NCBI GenBank assembly: GCA_013414765.1
Contig: CP058708.1
Span: 1,173,553 to 1,237,552 of the forward strand
Reading direction: 5' to 3'
DNA from: Candidatus Accumulibacter cognatus
GTDB taxonomy: Bacteria > Pseudomonadota > Gammaproteobacteria > Burkholderiales > Rhodocyclaceae
DNA length: 64,000 nt
The notes under the pieces were generated by a model, which saw nothing but the letters and a program-made list of their open reading frames with translations, ran no database searches and had not been told where the DNA came from. The position numbers were made by a program, and so were the translations under genes. Position 1 is the first letter of the stretch; every line of letters starts with the position of its first letter. Positions 27,861 to 36,081 of the stretch are shown here, piece by piece.

Positions 27861-28346
27861 TCATTTCGGTACGATTTCGGCTCCAACCCTTACGACGATA
27901 ATCGCGGGGATCGCGGCCAGGGCATCGTCCAGCATGACACCCAGGCCGTTCTTCAGTCGTGCATCCACGATGCAAATCGGCCATGGCTTCCAGATGTCGA
28001 ACAAGCGGAAAGCGAAGCACGCTGCGATCCACGCCACGACCGTGGTTGGCACGAAGAACAGGATTGCGGCCATCGCCACGATCTCGTCCCAAACAATGCC
28101 GCGATAGTCGGCCACTCCAATGGCGCGCCCGGTCACCTCGCACCAATGGCAGCCGAGTGCGAACAGAATTCCGAGGACAACCAAACCGGCGATCGTTGGA
28201 AACAGCGCGTGCAGCAGCACAAAAAGCGGATATCCGATCAGGGTGCCTACCGTTCCCGGAGCGAACGGCGACAGTCCAGCGCCGAAGCCGAAGGCGATAA
28301 AGTGGGCGGGGCGAGATGTGACGAAACGCCAGTCAGGAGAGACCAC
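27861..28346 (-). CDS. PgpA-family phosphatidylglycerophosphatase, intact copy
   Basis: The protein is 161 aa from a GTG that directly abuts the stop of the kinase-like gene (TAG then GTG). PgpA signatures are complete: FGFGAGLSPFAPGTVGTL, RGIVWDEIV, FRLFDIWKPWPI and GVMLDDALA. PgpA removes phosphate from phosphatidylglycerophosphate in the inner membrane. Its placement within a Ter-type operon, translationally linked to a kinase gene, suggests a specialised role rather than the housekeeping enzyme. A truncated paralogue lies 1.9 kb upstream. Confidence 0.85.
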   Translation of the reverse strand: MVSPDWRFVTSRPAHFIAFGFGAGLSPFAPGTVGTLIGYPLFVLLHALFPTIAGLVVLGILFALGCHWCEVTGRAIGVADYRGIVWDEIVAMAAILFFVPTTVVAWIAACFAFRLFDIWKPWPICIVDARLKNGLGVMLDDALAAIPAIIVVRVGAEIVPK

Positions 28347-29849
28347 CTACGCGCCCTCCACCATCTGCACCACTACAAGGCGGCCGCCATCGTCTCGCGA
28401 CAGCAGCAATTTCTGGCCGTCCTTGAGTTCGACCTTGCCGCCCACGGGCACGGCGATCTTATTGTCGATAGTGACATCGGCGAGGTCGGGCAGCGCCTCA
28501 TTGACCAGCCACCAGGCGCCGGCGTGCAGGACGAAATAGCCGACGCGCTTGCGATGCTCGGGCGCCAGACGCTCGTTGGGGAAGATGTTGCGATTGACGT
28601 GCCAGGGAAACAGCGACTGGTTCGTATAGACCATCAGCCGGTGGTTGTCCGGCCGGAAGCAGCCCTCCTTGCGCGCCGAGTAGAGTTTGAGGATCGGTAG
28701 CTTGCCCTGATATGGTGTGCCGCAGAACGGGCATTTGGGTGCGCGGGTATTGTCGAAAACGTACCACTTCTGCGCGCAGTCGGGATTGCGGCAGGGCTGG
28801 ACCAGGTCGACCGTTTTTACCAGTGCCACTTCCCATTCGTCAGCTGTGGGACGCTTGGTGACCTCATGCAGGCCATCGATGAACGCGTGCTTGAACAATT
28901 CCGATAAGTAGGGTCCAGTCACGGAAAAGGGAACCCTTGCCGTGTCATTCCACGGCAGTTCGCTGGGCTTGGCGTCCGACGCACGGATTCGATTGCTGGC
29001 ATCCGCAGGGTGCTCGACAAACAAGGCTTGAGAACCCAAGCATAGCTTCTCGTCCTTTTCCGGATCGAGATCGCAGACCCTGGCGCCACGCAGGGGGTGC
29101 CTGTAAAGCAGGAACATGTAGATCAGCACGGCCAGGGCGTGACGGTCGGTGGCGATGCACGGCAGCTTGCGGTTCTTGTCTTCCTTGGGCAGATGGCTGG
29201 TGGCGACGACTTCGGGGGCGATGAAGTCCGGCGTACCGATGACGTCTGGTGGACACTTGCCGGGAACCACTAGGCTGTCAATGTCGATGATGCAGGCGCC
29301 GCCGCGCACCGGGTCGACGAGCACGTTGTTGTACGACAGATTCGAGTGAGCGAGTCCTGCCGCGTGCAGGCGCCTGACAGCCTGCGAGATCAGGAGGCCG
29401 ATGCGCAGATAGTTGAGCCAGTCGCCGCGTTCGCGCGGGTCGAGGTATCGGTTCTGGTTATTGGCGCTGGTGAACCACTTGCCTTCCTTTAGCATTCCCT
29501 TGATGTTCAGGAAGTCGTTGTTTTTCGAGCCGTACTCAAAGAAGAACTGCTTCTGATAGGAAGGCAGCGTGAAGCCGAACCTGCCATTGATCTCGACTGC
29601 CGCTGTCGGCCAGCGATACAGGTTGCGCCAGTAGTCGCCTTCCGCTTGTCTGAAGACGCTATCCCGGTACTTGCCGGTGATCATTATGAGCCGGTCCTTG
29701 GCCTGGAAGTCCGTGTCACGGAATAACGCCACGACGTAGGAGCGATCCGGACTGAGGTAAACGTGTTGCATTCCGTCCGAGGCCTTGACTTCGTCAATGA
29801 ACTCGATGGGCTGCCCGTCGAGCGTCGTGGTTTTGATGAGGTTGGCCAT
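28347..29849 (-). CDS. Kinase-like protein with zinc ribbon and FHA-like tail; probable pseudokinase
   Basis: The protein is 500 aa from ATG at 29849. The protein-kinase-like domain (about 20-290) has activation-segment motifs GTPDFIAPEVV and IIDIDSLVV, but the catalytic loop reads HSNLSYNN where the sister copy has HSDLSYKN, so the catalytic Asp and the following Lys are both Asn. A zinc ribbon (CRNPDC ... CPFCGTPYQG) at about 350-380 leads to a beta-rich C-terminal region resembling an FHA-type domain (VPVGGKVELKDGQKLLLS). By eye it differs from the upstream copy at about 44 residues, mostly in the kinase domain. Loss of phosphotransfer is inferred. Confidence 0.85.
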   Translation of the reverse strand: MANLIKTTTLDGQPIEFIDEVKASDGMQHVYLSPDRSYVVALFRDTDFQAKDRLIMITGKYRDSVFRQAEGDYWRNLYRWPTAAVEINGRFGFTLPSYQKQFFFEYGSKNNDFLNIKGMLKEGKWFTSANNQNRYLDPRERGDWLNYLRIGLLISQAVRRLHAAGLAHSNLSYNNVLVDPVRGGACIIDIDSLVVPGKCPPDVIGTPDFIAPEVVATSHLPKEDKNRKLPCIATDRHALAVLIYMFLLYRHPLRGARVCDLDPEKDEKLCLGSQALFVEHPADASNRIRASDAKPSELPWNDTARVPFSVTGPYLSELFKHAFIDGLHEVTKRPTADEWEVALVKTVDLVQPCRNPDCAQKWYVFDNTRAPKCPFCGTPYQGKLPILKLYSARKEGCFRPDNHRLMVYTNQSLFPWHVNRNIFPNERLAPEHRKRVGYFVLHAGAWWLVNEALPDLADVTIDNKIAVPVGGKVELKDGQKLLLSRDDGGRLVVVQMVEGA

Positions 29850-29854
29850 GGGAC

Positions 29855-30247
29855 TTATGGCATCGACGACAGCGACAACGTGCCGGCAATCCAGACGTCG
29901 AACAAGCGGAAAGCGAAGAACGCCGCGATCCACGCTGCGACAGTTGCCGGGACGAAGAACAGGGTCGCGGCCATCTCCACGATCTCGTCCCAAACAATGC
30001 CGCGATGGTCGGCCACTCCGATGGCGCGCCCGGTCACCTCGCACCGATGGCAACCGAGCGCGAACAGGATTCCGAGGACAACCACACCGGCGATCGTTGG
30101 AAATAGCGCGTGCAGCAGCACAAAAAGCGGATATCCGATCAGGGTGCCTACCGTTCCCGGGGCGAAGGGCGACAGCCCGGCCCCGAAGCCGAGGGCGACA
30201 AAGTGGGCAGGTCGCGAAGCGACGAAACGCCAGTCAGGTGGCACCAC
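29855..30247 (-). pseudogene. Truncated PgpA paralogue with a fused foreign tail
   Basis: The frame is 130 aa from a GTG abutting the stop of the upstream kinase. It matches the intact copy through FRLFDVW, including LSPFAPGTVGTL and RGIVWDEIV. It then lacks KPWP and the GVMLDD end and finishes with IAGTLSLSSMP, a tail taken from the small membrane protein gene. The lost part contains conserved PgpA residues, so catalysis is doubtful. The frame is clean, so a stable membrane protein could still be made. Confidence 0.8.
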
Positions 30248-31753
30248 CTACGCGCCCTCCACCATCTGTACCAGCACCAGTCGGCCGCCGCCTTCCCGCG
30301 ACAGCAGCAATTTCTGGCCGTCCTTGAGTTCGACCTTCCCGCCCACGGGCACGGCGATCTTGTTGTCGGTAGTGACATCGGCGAGGTCGGACAGCGCCTC
30401 ATTGACCAGCCACCAGGCGCCGGCGTGCAGGACGAAATAGCCGACGCGCTTGCGATGCTCGGGCGCCAGACGCTCGTTGGGGAAGATGTTGCGATTGACG
30501 TGCCAGGGAAACAGCGACTGGTTCGTATAGACCATCAGCCGGTGGTTGTCCGGCCGGAAGCTGCCTTCCTTGCGCGCCGAGTAGAGATTGAGGATCGGTA
30601 GCTTGCCCTGATATGGTGTGCCGCAGAACGGGCATTTGGGTGCGCGGGTATTGTCGAAAACGTACCACTTCTGCGCGCAGTCGGGATTGCGGCAGGGCTG
30701 GACCAGGTCGACCGTTTTTACCAGTGCCACTTCCCATTCGTCAGCTGTGGGACGCTTCGTGACCTCATGCAGGCCATCGATGAACGCGTGCTTGAACAAT
30801 TCCGATAAGTAGGGTCCTGTCACGGAAAAGGGAACCCTTGCCGTGTCCTTCCACGGGAGCTCGCTGGGCTTGGCGTCCGATGGACGGATTCGATTGCTGG
30901 CATCCGCAGGGTGCTCGACAAACAAGGCTTGAGAGCCCATGCATAGCTTCTCGTCCTTTTCCGGATCGAGATCGCGGACCTTGGCGCCACGCAAGGGGTG
31001 CCTGTAAAGGAGGTACATGTAGATCAGCACGGACAAAGCGTGACGGTCGGTGGCGATGCACGGCAGCTTGCGGCTCTTGTCTTCCTTGGGCAGATGGCTA
31101 GTGGCGACGACCTCGGGGGCGATGAAGTCCGGCGTACCGATGACGTCCGGTGGATACTTGCCGGGAACCACCAGGCCGTCGATGTCGATGATGCAAGCGC
31201 CACCGCGCACCGGGTCGACGAGTACGTTCTTGTACGACAGGTCGGAATGAGCGAGTCCCGCCGCATGGAGGCGTCTGACAGCACGCGAGATTAGGATGCC
31301 AATGCGTAGATAATTGAGCCAGTCGCCGCGTTCGCGCGGGTCGAGGTATCGGTTCTGGTTATTGGCGCTGGCGAACCACTTGCCTTCCTTGTCCTTGCCC
31401 TTGATGTCCAGGAAGTCGTTGTTTTTCGAGCCGTGCTCAAAGAAGAACTGCTTTTGATAGAAAGGCGCCGTGACGCCGAGCTTGCCATTGATCTCGACTG
31501 CCGCTGTCGGCCAGCAGTACAGATTGCGCCAGTAGTCGCCGCCCGCCTGACTGAAGACGCTGTCCCGATACTTGCCGGTGATCATTATGAGCCGGTCCTT
31601 GGCGTGGAAGTCCGGTTTGTCACGGAATAGCGCCACAACGTAGGAGCGATCCGGACTAAAGTAAACGTCCTTCATTCCGCCCGAGGCCTTGATTTCGTCA
31701 ATGAACTCGATGGGCTGCCCGTCGAGCGTCTTGGTCTTGATGAGGTTACCCAT
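30248..31753 (-). CDS. Ter-associated protein kinase with zinc ribbon and FHA-like tail, upstream copy
   Basis: The protein is 501 aa. The kinase domain has the catalytic loop HSDLSYKN, the metal-binding IIDIDGLVV and the APE-type motif GTPDFIAPEVV. A Gly-containing loop, GGMKDVYF, is near residue 25; the usual VAIK lysine is not obvious (the strand reads YVVALFRD), so ATP binding may be atypical. The zinc ribbon (CRNPDC ... CPFC) and an FHA-like C-terminal region are as in the sister copy. Kinase, PP2C phosphatase and vWA (TerY-type) genes together form the 'TerYP' triad known from comparative genomics of Ter systems. Likely target: TerY/TerD-type proteins or the phosphatase circuit; this is inference. 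Confidence 0.87.
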   Translation of the reverse strand: MGNLIKTKTLDGQPIEFIDEIKASGGMKDVYFSPDRSYVVALFRDKPDFHAKDRLIMITGKYRDSVFSQAGGDYWRNLYCWPTAAVEINGKLGVTAPFYQKQFFFEHGSKNNDFLDIKGKDKEGKWFASANNQNRYLDPRERGDWLNYLRIGILISRAVRRLHAAGLAHSDLSYKNVLVDPVRGGACIIDIDGLVVPGKYPPDVIGTPDFIAPEVVATSHLPKEDKSRKLPCIATDRHALSVLIYMYLLYRHPLRGAKVRDLDPEKDEKLCMGSQALFVEHPADASNRIRPSDAKPSELPWKDTARVPFSVTGPYLSELFKHAFIDGLHEVTKRPTADEWEVALVKTVDLVQPCRNPDCAQKWYVFDNTRAPKCPFCGTPYQGKLPILNLYSARKEGSFRPDNHRLMVYTNQSLFPWHVNRNIFPNERLAPEHRKRVGYFVLHAGAWWLVNEALSDLADVTTDNKIAVPVGGKVELKDGQKLLLSREGGGRLVLVQMVEGA

Positions 31754-31758
31754 GGGAG

Positions 31759-32037
31759 TTATGGCATCGAAGACAGGGACAATACGACGGCTATCGCGAC
31801 AATGCAGCCGCGCGTGATGGTGATACCCACTTCGACGGCGTTACGCGCCGACCACTTGGGGCCGGCCGCCAGGCAGAAGACAATGAATAGGACGAGTGGC
31901 ATGATGGCTGCGGCGGCAATCGCCGCGCACACGCTTTCTATGCCGGGACCGAGGGCGGCGGGGGCGGGGATCACTGCCGACAAAGTGTACGCCCCCGCCA
32001 TCACGACGGCTTGGCGCGGATGCGCACGGGTGTCCAT
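31759..32037 (-). CDS. Small membrane protein of the Ter-type array
   Basis: The protein is 92 aa from ATG at 32037, behind GAGGGA and 16 bases after the PP2C stop. Two or three hydrophobic stretches (VVMAGAYTLSAVIPAPAAL, IMPLVLFIVFCLAAG, GCIVAIAVVLSL) indicate an integral membrane protein. No family is recognised. Its last codons (LSLSSMP) also appear at the end of the truncated PgpA, marking the duplication boundary. It starts the kinase-pgpA section of the operon. Confidence 0.65.
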   Translation of the reverse strand: MDTRAHPRQAVVMAGAYTLSAVIPAPAALGPGIESVCAAIAAAAIMPLVLFIVFCLAAGPKWSARNAVEVGITITRGCIVAIAVVLSLSSMP

Positions 32038-32053
32038 GACTAAGCCGTGTCCC

Positions 32054-33679
32054 TCACCACAGAACCGCGAGCGTGCGATCGTCATGATTGCCAGCGATCT
32101 TGAAATCCATCCATTCCAGAAGGCGTAGGTCAGGCTCGCTGCTATTCAAGCAGGCCTCAAGTTGGTCGGACCAGAATGCCTCCCAGCGCGACGGGTCAGC
32201 GAGGTTGTTGTCGGTTTCGAACCACGGGTCGCTTATGCCGTCGGTCATTAGCACGAGGCCGCGGAAATCCTCAACTACCTCGACGCGGAGGCGCTTGTCC
32301 ATCTCGGCGTGGCTGTACATGGTGCTGTCGAGGAAGCGGGTCTGGCCGGCAAAGTCGCCCGAATCAACCTCGCCTAGTAGGGTGACTGCCGGTCCATCGC
32401 GCAGAAGGCCGATGGCACCGTCGCCGACCCAGTAGGCGACGATCAGATTGCCGACTTTCAACGGGCGGTGGATGGCGACCAGCATGGTAGTGGCGTAGTT
32501 TTTGACGGGTACGCCGGTGGCCTTGTGCTCTTGGTCAATCGCGAGCACCGCTTCGTAGATCGCGCGGCTGAGAAGGTTGAACGCCGCTTGCCGAGTGCTC
32601 TCGGGATTCGTGCCCCACTTGTCGGCCACGGAAACCAGAATCGTGCCCTGCTCCGCGACGAGAGCTTTGCTCAGATAGCTGCCGGCTCGCTCGGTCGCCA
32701 GCTGGGAGCCCCGGCGCGAGCGCTTGGCGCTGCCAGCGCCGTCCGCAACGGCGAGAATGTTCCAGCCTTCCACGACGTCGACGAAGAAGTCATCGTCGCG
32801 AAAGCTACCGACATGGGCGTGGGAGCGGCCACGTTTGCTGGCGGCAGCGATGCGGCGATCTCCCGCGCCCGCAAGTAACCGTCGGTCCGTGTGCGGTTTC
32901 GGGTCCGGCTCGGAGGGATCCGGATCCTTTTCCTGCCAGATGGACCACGGGTCCGGGTTGATCACAAGATGGCATTCCCCAACGACCGGCGACGAGACGG
33001 CGTCTGCGCCGGTTGTTCGATAGAACACGCCCAAGACATGGTCGCCAGCCGCCGTCGGATTCCCCTTGAGTCTTTTCGTGGAAAGGTCATAGACAACTCC
33101 GAGCCCTTGGGGCACCTTCACGCCGACGATCACGACGTCGGGGTCCGACGCACGCAAGGACGCGTCGTAGTCTTCGCCTACCCGTGCATTGCGTTGGGTG
33201 CGGAAACTCACGCGTGGCGGTGGCGTCTTTGTGTTCTGCCTGCTGGTCGGCATGCTGCCAGGATGGGGTGCGGGATCATTTGGCCGCGTCGCGGCGGGCG
33301 TATGAGGTGGCGTCCGAGGCGGACCCGGCTGGGCAAGCGGAGGGTCGGCGAGTCGATCCGAAGTCTTCACTAGCTCCGAGGCCGGAGCGGCAGCGGGCGG
33401 GACGCTGACCCTGGAGTCTGTGGAAGGGCTCTGCGACTCCGGATCCGCACCGATCGATTGGACCGCCAAGTCGCGAAAGGATACCCGCTTGGGGTAGGCA
33501 TCCCAGCTTCGCGTCACCTCGCGTACGAACTGCTCGGCCGCGCGGATGACCTCATCCTGCTGCACGAACTCAGCCTGCACTTCATGCGTCACGACAACCT
33601 TTTGGTCCTTATGGGAGATGAAATGCTTCAGGACAGACCTGACCAAGTCTTCCATCTGGTTGCGATGGGTGTCCGACAT
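32054..33679 (-). CDS. PP2C-family protein phosphatase with Ig-like insert (TerYP triad)
   Basis: The protein is 541 aa. A helical N-terminal region (about 1-75), a Pro/Ser-rich linker, and an Ig-like (He_PIG-type) region at about 150-235 with VPQGLGVVYDLSTKRLKGNP and PTAAGDHVLGVFYR precede the PP2C domain (about 270-541). The metal-site motifs ADGAGSAKRSRRGSQ, WVGDGAIGLL, MTDGISDPWF and GNHDDRTLAVL are all present, so the phosphatase should be active with Mn or Mg. Together with the vWA protein encoded just upstream (2-base gap) and the downstream kinase it forms the conserved Ter-linked vWA-phosphatase-kinase set. No membrane segment is seen. Confidence 0.88.
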   Translation of the reverse strand: MSDTHRNQMEDLVRSVLKHFISHKDQKVVVTHEVQAEFVQQDEVIRAAEQFVREVTRSWDAYPKRVSFRDLAVQSIGADPESQSPSTDSRVSVPPAAAPASELVKTSDRLADPPLAQPGPPRTPPHTPAATRPNDPAPHPGSMPTSRQNTKTPPPRVSFRTQRNARVGEDYDASLRASDPDVVIVGVKVPQGLGVVYDLSTKRLKGNPTAAGDHVLGVFYRTTGADAVSSPVVGECHLVINPDPWSIWQEKDPDPSEPDPKPHTDRRLLAGAGDRRIAAASKRGRSHAHVGSFRDDDFFVDVVEGWNILAVADGAGSAKRSRRGSQLATERAGSYLSKALVAEQGTILVSVADKWGTNPESTRQAAFNLLSRAIYEAVLAIDQEHKATGVPVKNYATTMLVAIHRPLKVGNLIVAYWVGDGAIGLLRDGPAVTLLGEVDSGDFAGQTRFLDSTMYSHAEMDKRLRVEVVEDFRGLVLMTDGISDPWFETDNNLADPSRWEAFWSDQLEACLNSSEPDLRLLEWMDFKIAGNHDDRTLAVLW

Positions 33680-33681
33680 CC

Positions 33682-34743
33682 CTACCCCCTGCCGCGTCGG
33701 ACATCAAATCCCTCGTCCTCTTGCGTCGAGGCGTAGAAATTCACGGTCTTTTCGCACCACGGACACACCGCCTCGCCTGGGCCGCTTACGCACATCAGGT
33801 TGCCGCAGCCGCATTGGGCAAAAGCGGAAGGGTTGCCGCAGTAGGGGCAGCCGGGTATGCCGAACAGATCGGAAGTATTGACCGTCAGGTTGCTACGCGC
33901 GGGAGCCGACCACTCGAAATACGATTCGTCGATGGGATGGCAGCCGGTGAGGTCGTAACGGTTGGCCTGCAGCGCGAAGTCACGCGTCTCGACCTGCTGC
34001 GAGACGCGATCGAACTTCATGAGATACGGCTTGCGCGCGCGCTGGCAACGGCCGACGATGACCACGCAGTCGCGATCGCCGATGATCGACTGCGCCGCCG
34101 GGGTCTTCGCCAGCGACAGAATGGATTCGTCCAGGACGGCAATGGGGACGGCGCCGGATTCGCTGTCACCGACGCTGCGGCTTTGGCTGGTCACCGACGC
34201 AGTTACCCATTTGACGAACTTGGCGAAATCGTCCTCGCGGGAGTCCTCGAACAGCAGAACGGTTTCGGTCAGTCGCCGCAGTACGGCAAGATCGGCGTAA
34301 CGCCCGAGGCCGACTGCGATCAGGTGGGCCTTGCGCGCGTAGGTGCGCTGCCAGCGTTCGATCGCCGCGTCCGCGACGTCGGTAGGTTTGCCGTCGGTAA
34401 AAAGGTAGACGATGGGTTTCCAGTCGCCCTTGCGGTCCGCCGTCGTCCTGACCACAGTGCGATCGATTTCCGCCATGAGGGCGTTTAGCCCGGCACCGAG
34501 GGATGTGCCGCTCCCGATGGGTAGTTTGGGCGGATAGAACGACACAAGGTCCATCAGTGGCGCAATGGTGCGGGCAATGCCAGCGAAGGCAACCACGGAA
34601 ATATGAACGGTTTCCAGCGCGTGGGGATCCTGCCTGAGGGAGCGCACGATCATCCCCAGCCCGTCCTCCATCTTTTGCAAGTTATCTCCCGCCATGGACT
34701 CTGACACATCGAGCAGGAAAAATACGGGAAGGCGTCGCGACAT
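33682..34743 (-). CDS. TerY-type vWA protein with C-terminal zinc-ribbon (TerY-C) domain
   Basis: The protein is 353 aa from ATG at 34743, where vWA homology begins. The MIDAS motif is DVSESMAG; the other MIDAS elements are GSGTSLGAGL and LFTDGKPTD. After residue 210 or so a second domain carries DRDCVVIVGRC and a zinc-binding end with CPYCGNPSAFAQCGCGN and CPWCEKTVNF. This matches the TerY-C type of vWA protein described with PP2C and kinase partners. It starts 10 bases after the preceding vWA gene and ends 2 bases before the phosphatase start, so co-translation is likely. Confidence 0.87.
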   Translation of the reverse strand: MSRRLPVFFLLDVSESMAGDNLQKMEDGLGMIVRSLRQDPHALETVHISVVAFAGIARTIAPLMDLVSFYPPKLPIGSGTSLGAGLNALMAEIDRTVVRTTADRKGDWKPIVYLFTDGKPTDVADAAIERWQRTYARKAHLIAVGLGRYADLAVLRRLTETVLLFEDSREDDFAKFVKWVTASVTSQSRSVGDSESGAVPIAVLDESILSLAKTPAAQSIIGDRDCVVIVGRCQRARKPYLMKFDRVSQQVETRDFALQANRYDLTGCHPIDESYFEWSAPARSNLTVNTSDLFGIPGCPYCGNPSAFAQCGCGNLMCVSGPGEAVCPWCEKTVNFYASTQEDEGFDVRRGRG

Positions 34744-34753
34744 GGCGGATTCC

Positions 34754-35395
34754 TTAAAGAACGACTTGCACTTCGGCGGGAGGCGGCGGCAGGACGGTCG
34801 GACTGGTCGCGCCGGCGCTGCTGCTGCCAAAGGAAATGCTCGCGGAAACCCAGCGGAAAAATGCCACGAAAGCCGCGCTGTCGGTGGTGTCGAGGCTGAC
34901 GACCGTGTCGGTGAGTTCACGCAGGAATTCTTGCTTCGCCTTTGGCCCGGCCGCGCAAGCGACGATGTTGCCGAAATTGAGTCGCTTGACGGCGAGGACC
35001 GCATTCCGATAAGCCTGGATGTCCGCAGGTTTGCCATCCGTCATCACGAATAGCAGCGGGCGCCAGTCGCCCTTGCGCTCGGCGGTAGTGCGAATCACCT
35101 CGCTTTCGAAGCACTGGATCACCAGCTCGAGGGCGGAACCGAGCATGGTTGCGCCGGACTCGGGAGTGGTGATTTCCGGAACGCTGATGTCTTCAAGCGG
35201 CGTCAGCGACACCAGCTCCCGCGCTTCGATGTCGAAGGTGATGAGACACAGGTGCACGCTTTCGAGGGCGTAGGGATCCTGTTTCAATGCGCTGACCATG
35301 GCCTTGACGCCGACATTGACGGCCTGAATTGGCTCGCCCTTCATCGAACCGGATGTGTCGAGCAGGACATAGACTGGCAGGCGCCGCGAACTCAT
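34754..35395 (-). CDS. terY: TerY-like vWA protein, second copy
   Basis: The protein is 213 aa, essentially a single vWA domain. The MIDAS motif DTSGSMKGEPI starts at about residue 12, with ESGATMLGSAL and VMTDGKPAD following. The end is a Ser/Gly stretch and then a Pro-rich tail, LPPPPAEVQVVL. It is close in sequence and length to the other short vWA protein (36082-36720), and each follows a TerD gene. TerY-type proteins are thought to act as metal-dependent adaptors in Ter complexes at the inner membrane. Confidence 0.9.
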   Translation of the reverse strand: MSSRRLPVYVLLDTSGSMKGEPIQAVNVGVKAMVSALKQDPYALESVHLCLITFDIEARELVSLTPLEDISVPEITTPESGATMLGSALELVIQCFESEVIRTTAERKGDWRPLLFVMTDGKPADIQAYRNAVLAVKRLNFGNIVACAAGPKAKQEFLRELTDTVVSLDTTDSAAFVAFFRWVSASISFGSSSAGATSPTVLPPPPAEVQVVL

Positions 35396-35411
35396 GTCGA
35401 TGGTCTATCGG

Positions 35412-36059
35412 TCAGATGTAGTGGTCGCGCAGGATGTGCACGAAGCTGTCAGTCTCGAACGGGCGGCCGATGGCGTTGAACTTCCATCCGCCTTCTTCGC
35501 GAACCAGTTCCGCGAAGATCATCGAGCGGCAGTTCGCGAATCCCTCGCCGCCCGACAGATCGAAGCGCGCCATTTCCTTGCCGCCGCGATCGACGGCGCG
35601 AATGAAGGCGTTCTTGACCTTGCCGAAGTTCTGTTTCTGCTCGATCCCCTTGTAGATCTGCACGACGAAGGCGATCTTCTGGTACTTGTCTGGCAAGCCG
35701 TTCAGATTGGCGATGATCTGCTCGTCGTCCCCGTCGCCGACGCCCGTTCGGTTGTCGCCGGTGAGAAGCACTTGGCCAGTGTGGTGCTGCATGCTGTTGT
35801 AGAAGACGATGTCGCCGTTCACCAGCGTCGGTTGGCCGTTCTCGGTTTTACCCAGGTCGTTGACCTTCCCGCTACTGCCGCAAAGGAAGGCAACGACGTC
35901 GAGGTCATAGTCGGGTTCCTTCTTTGCGAACATGGAACCGAGCAGCCCACCCGACTTCGCCTGTGCGATGTCCCATCCGAGGCCGATGGTGACTTTCGAC
36001 AGGTCGTTCTGGTCCTTTCGCAAGCTGACGCCTTGTCCCTTCTTCAAGCTCACTGCCAT
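35412..36059 (-). CDS. terD: TerD-family calcium-binding stress protein
   Basis: The protein is 215 aa beginning MAVSLKKGQGVSL, the family hallmark. Calcium-site motifs are DYDLDVVAFL and LTGDNRTGVGDGDDEQI, with NFGKVKNAFIRAVD and FDLSGGEGF later. An insert after GWDI (AKSGGLLGSMFAKKEP) makes it longer than the usual TerD of about 190 aa. TerD proteins work with TerC-like membrane proteins in resistance to tellurite, phage and other stresses; here they are likely part of a stress-response complex. Confidence 0.93.
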   Translation of the reverse strand: MAVSLKKGQGVSLRKDQNDLSKVTIGLGWDIAQAKSGGLLGSMFAKKEPDYDLDVVAFLCGSSGKVNDLGKTENGQPTLVNGDIVFYNSMQHHTGQVLLTGDNRTGVGDGDDEQIIANLNGLPDKYQKIAFVVQIYKGIEQKQNFGKVKNAFIRAVDRGGKEMARFDLSGGEGFANCRSMIFAELVREEGGWKFNAIGRPFETDSFVHILRDHYI

Positions 36060-36081
36060 GACGCCCCTCCCAATAGAATGA

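Larger units (their letters stand above)
27990..31790 (-). repeat. Tandem duplication of a kinase-pgpA unit (about 1.9 kb per copy)
   Basis: Two head-to-tail copies are visible: about 29890-31790 and about 27990-29885. Each holds the short leader before the kinase start (with the shared TTATGGCATCGA), the kinase gene, and the 5' three quarters of pgpA. The boundary lies inside the upstream pgpA copy, near 29885-29893, where the frame runs from FRLFDVW into the tail LSLSSMP. That same tail ends the small membrane protein gene at 31759. So the junction joined pgpA to the end of that gene, as expected from a tandem duplication. Confidence 0.85.
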
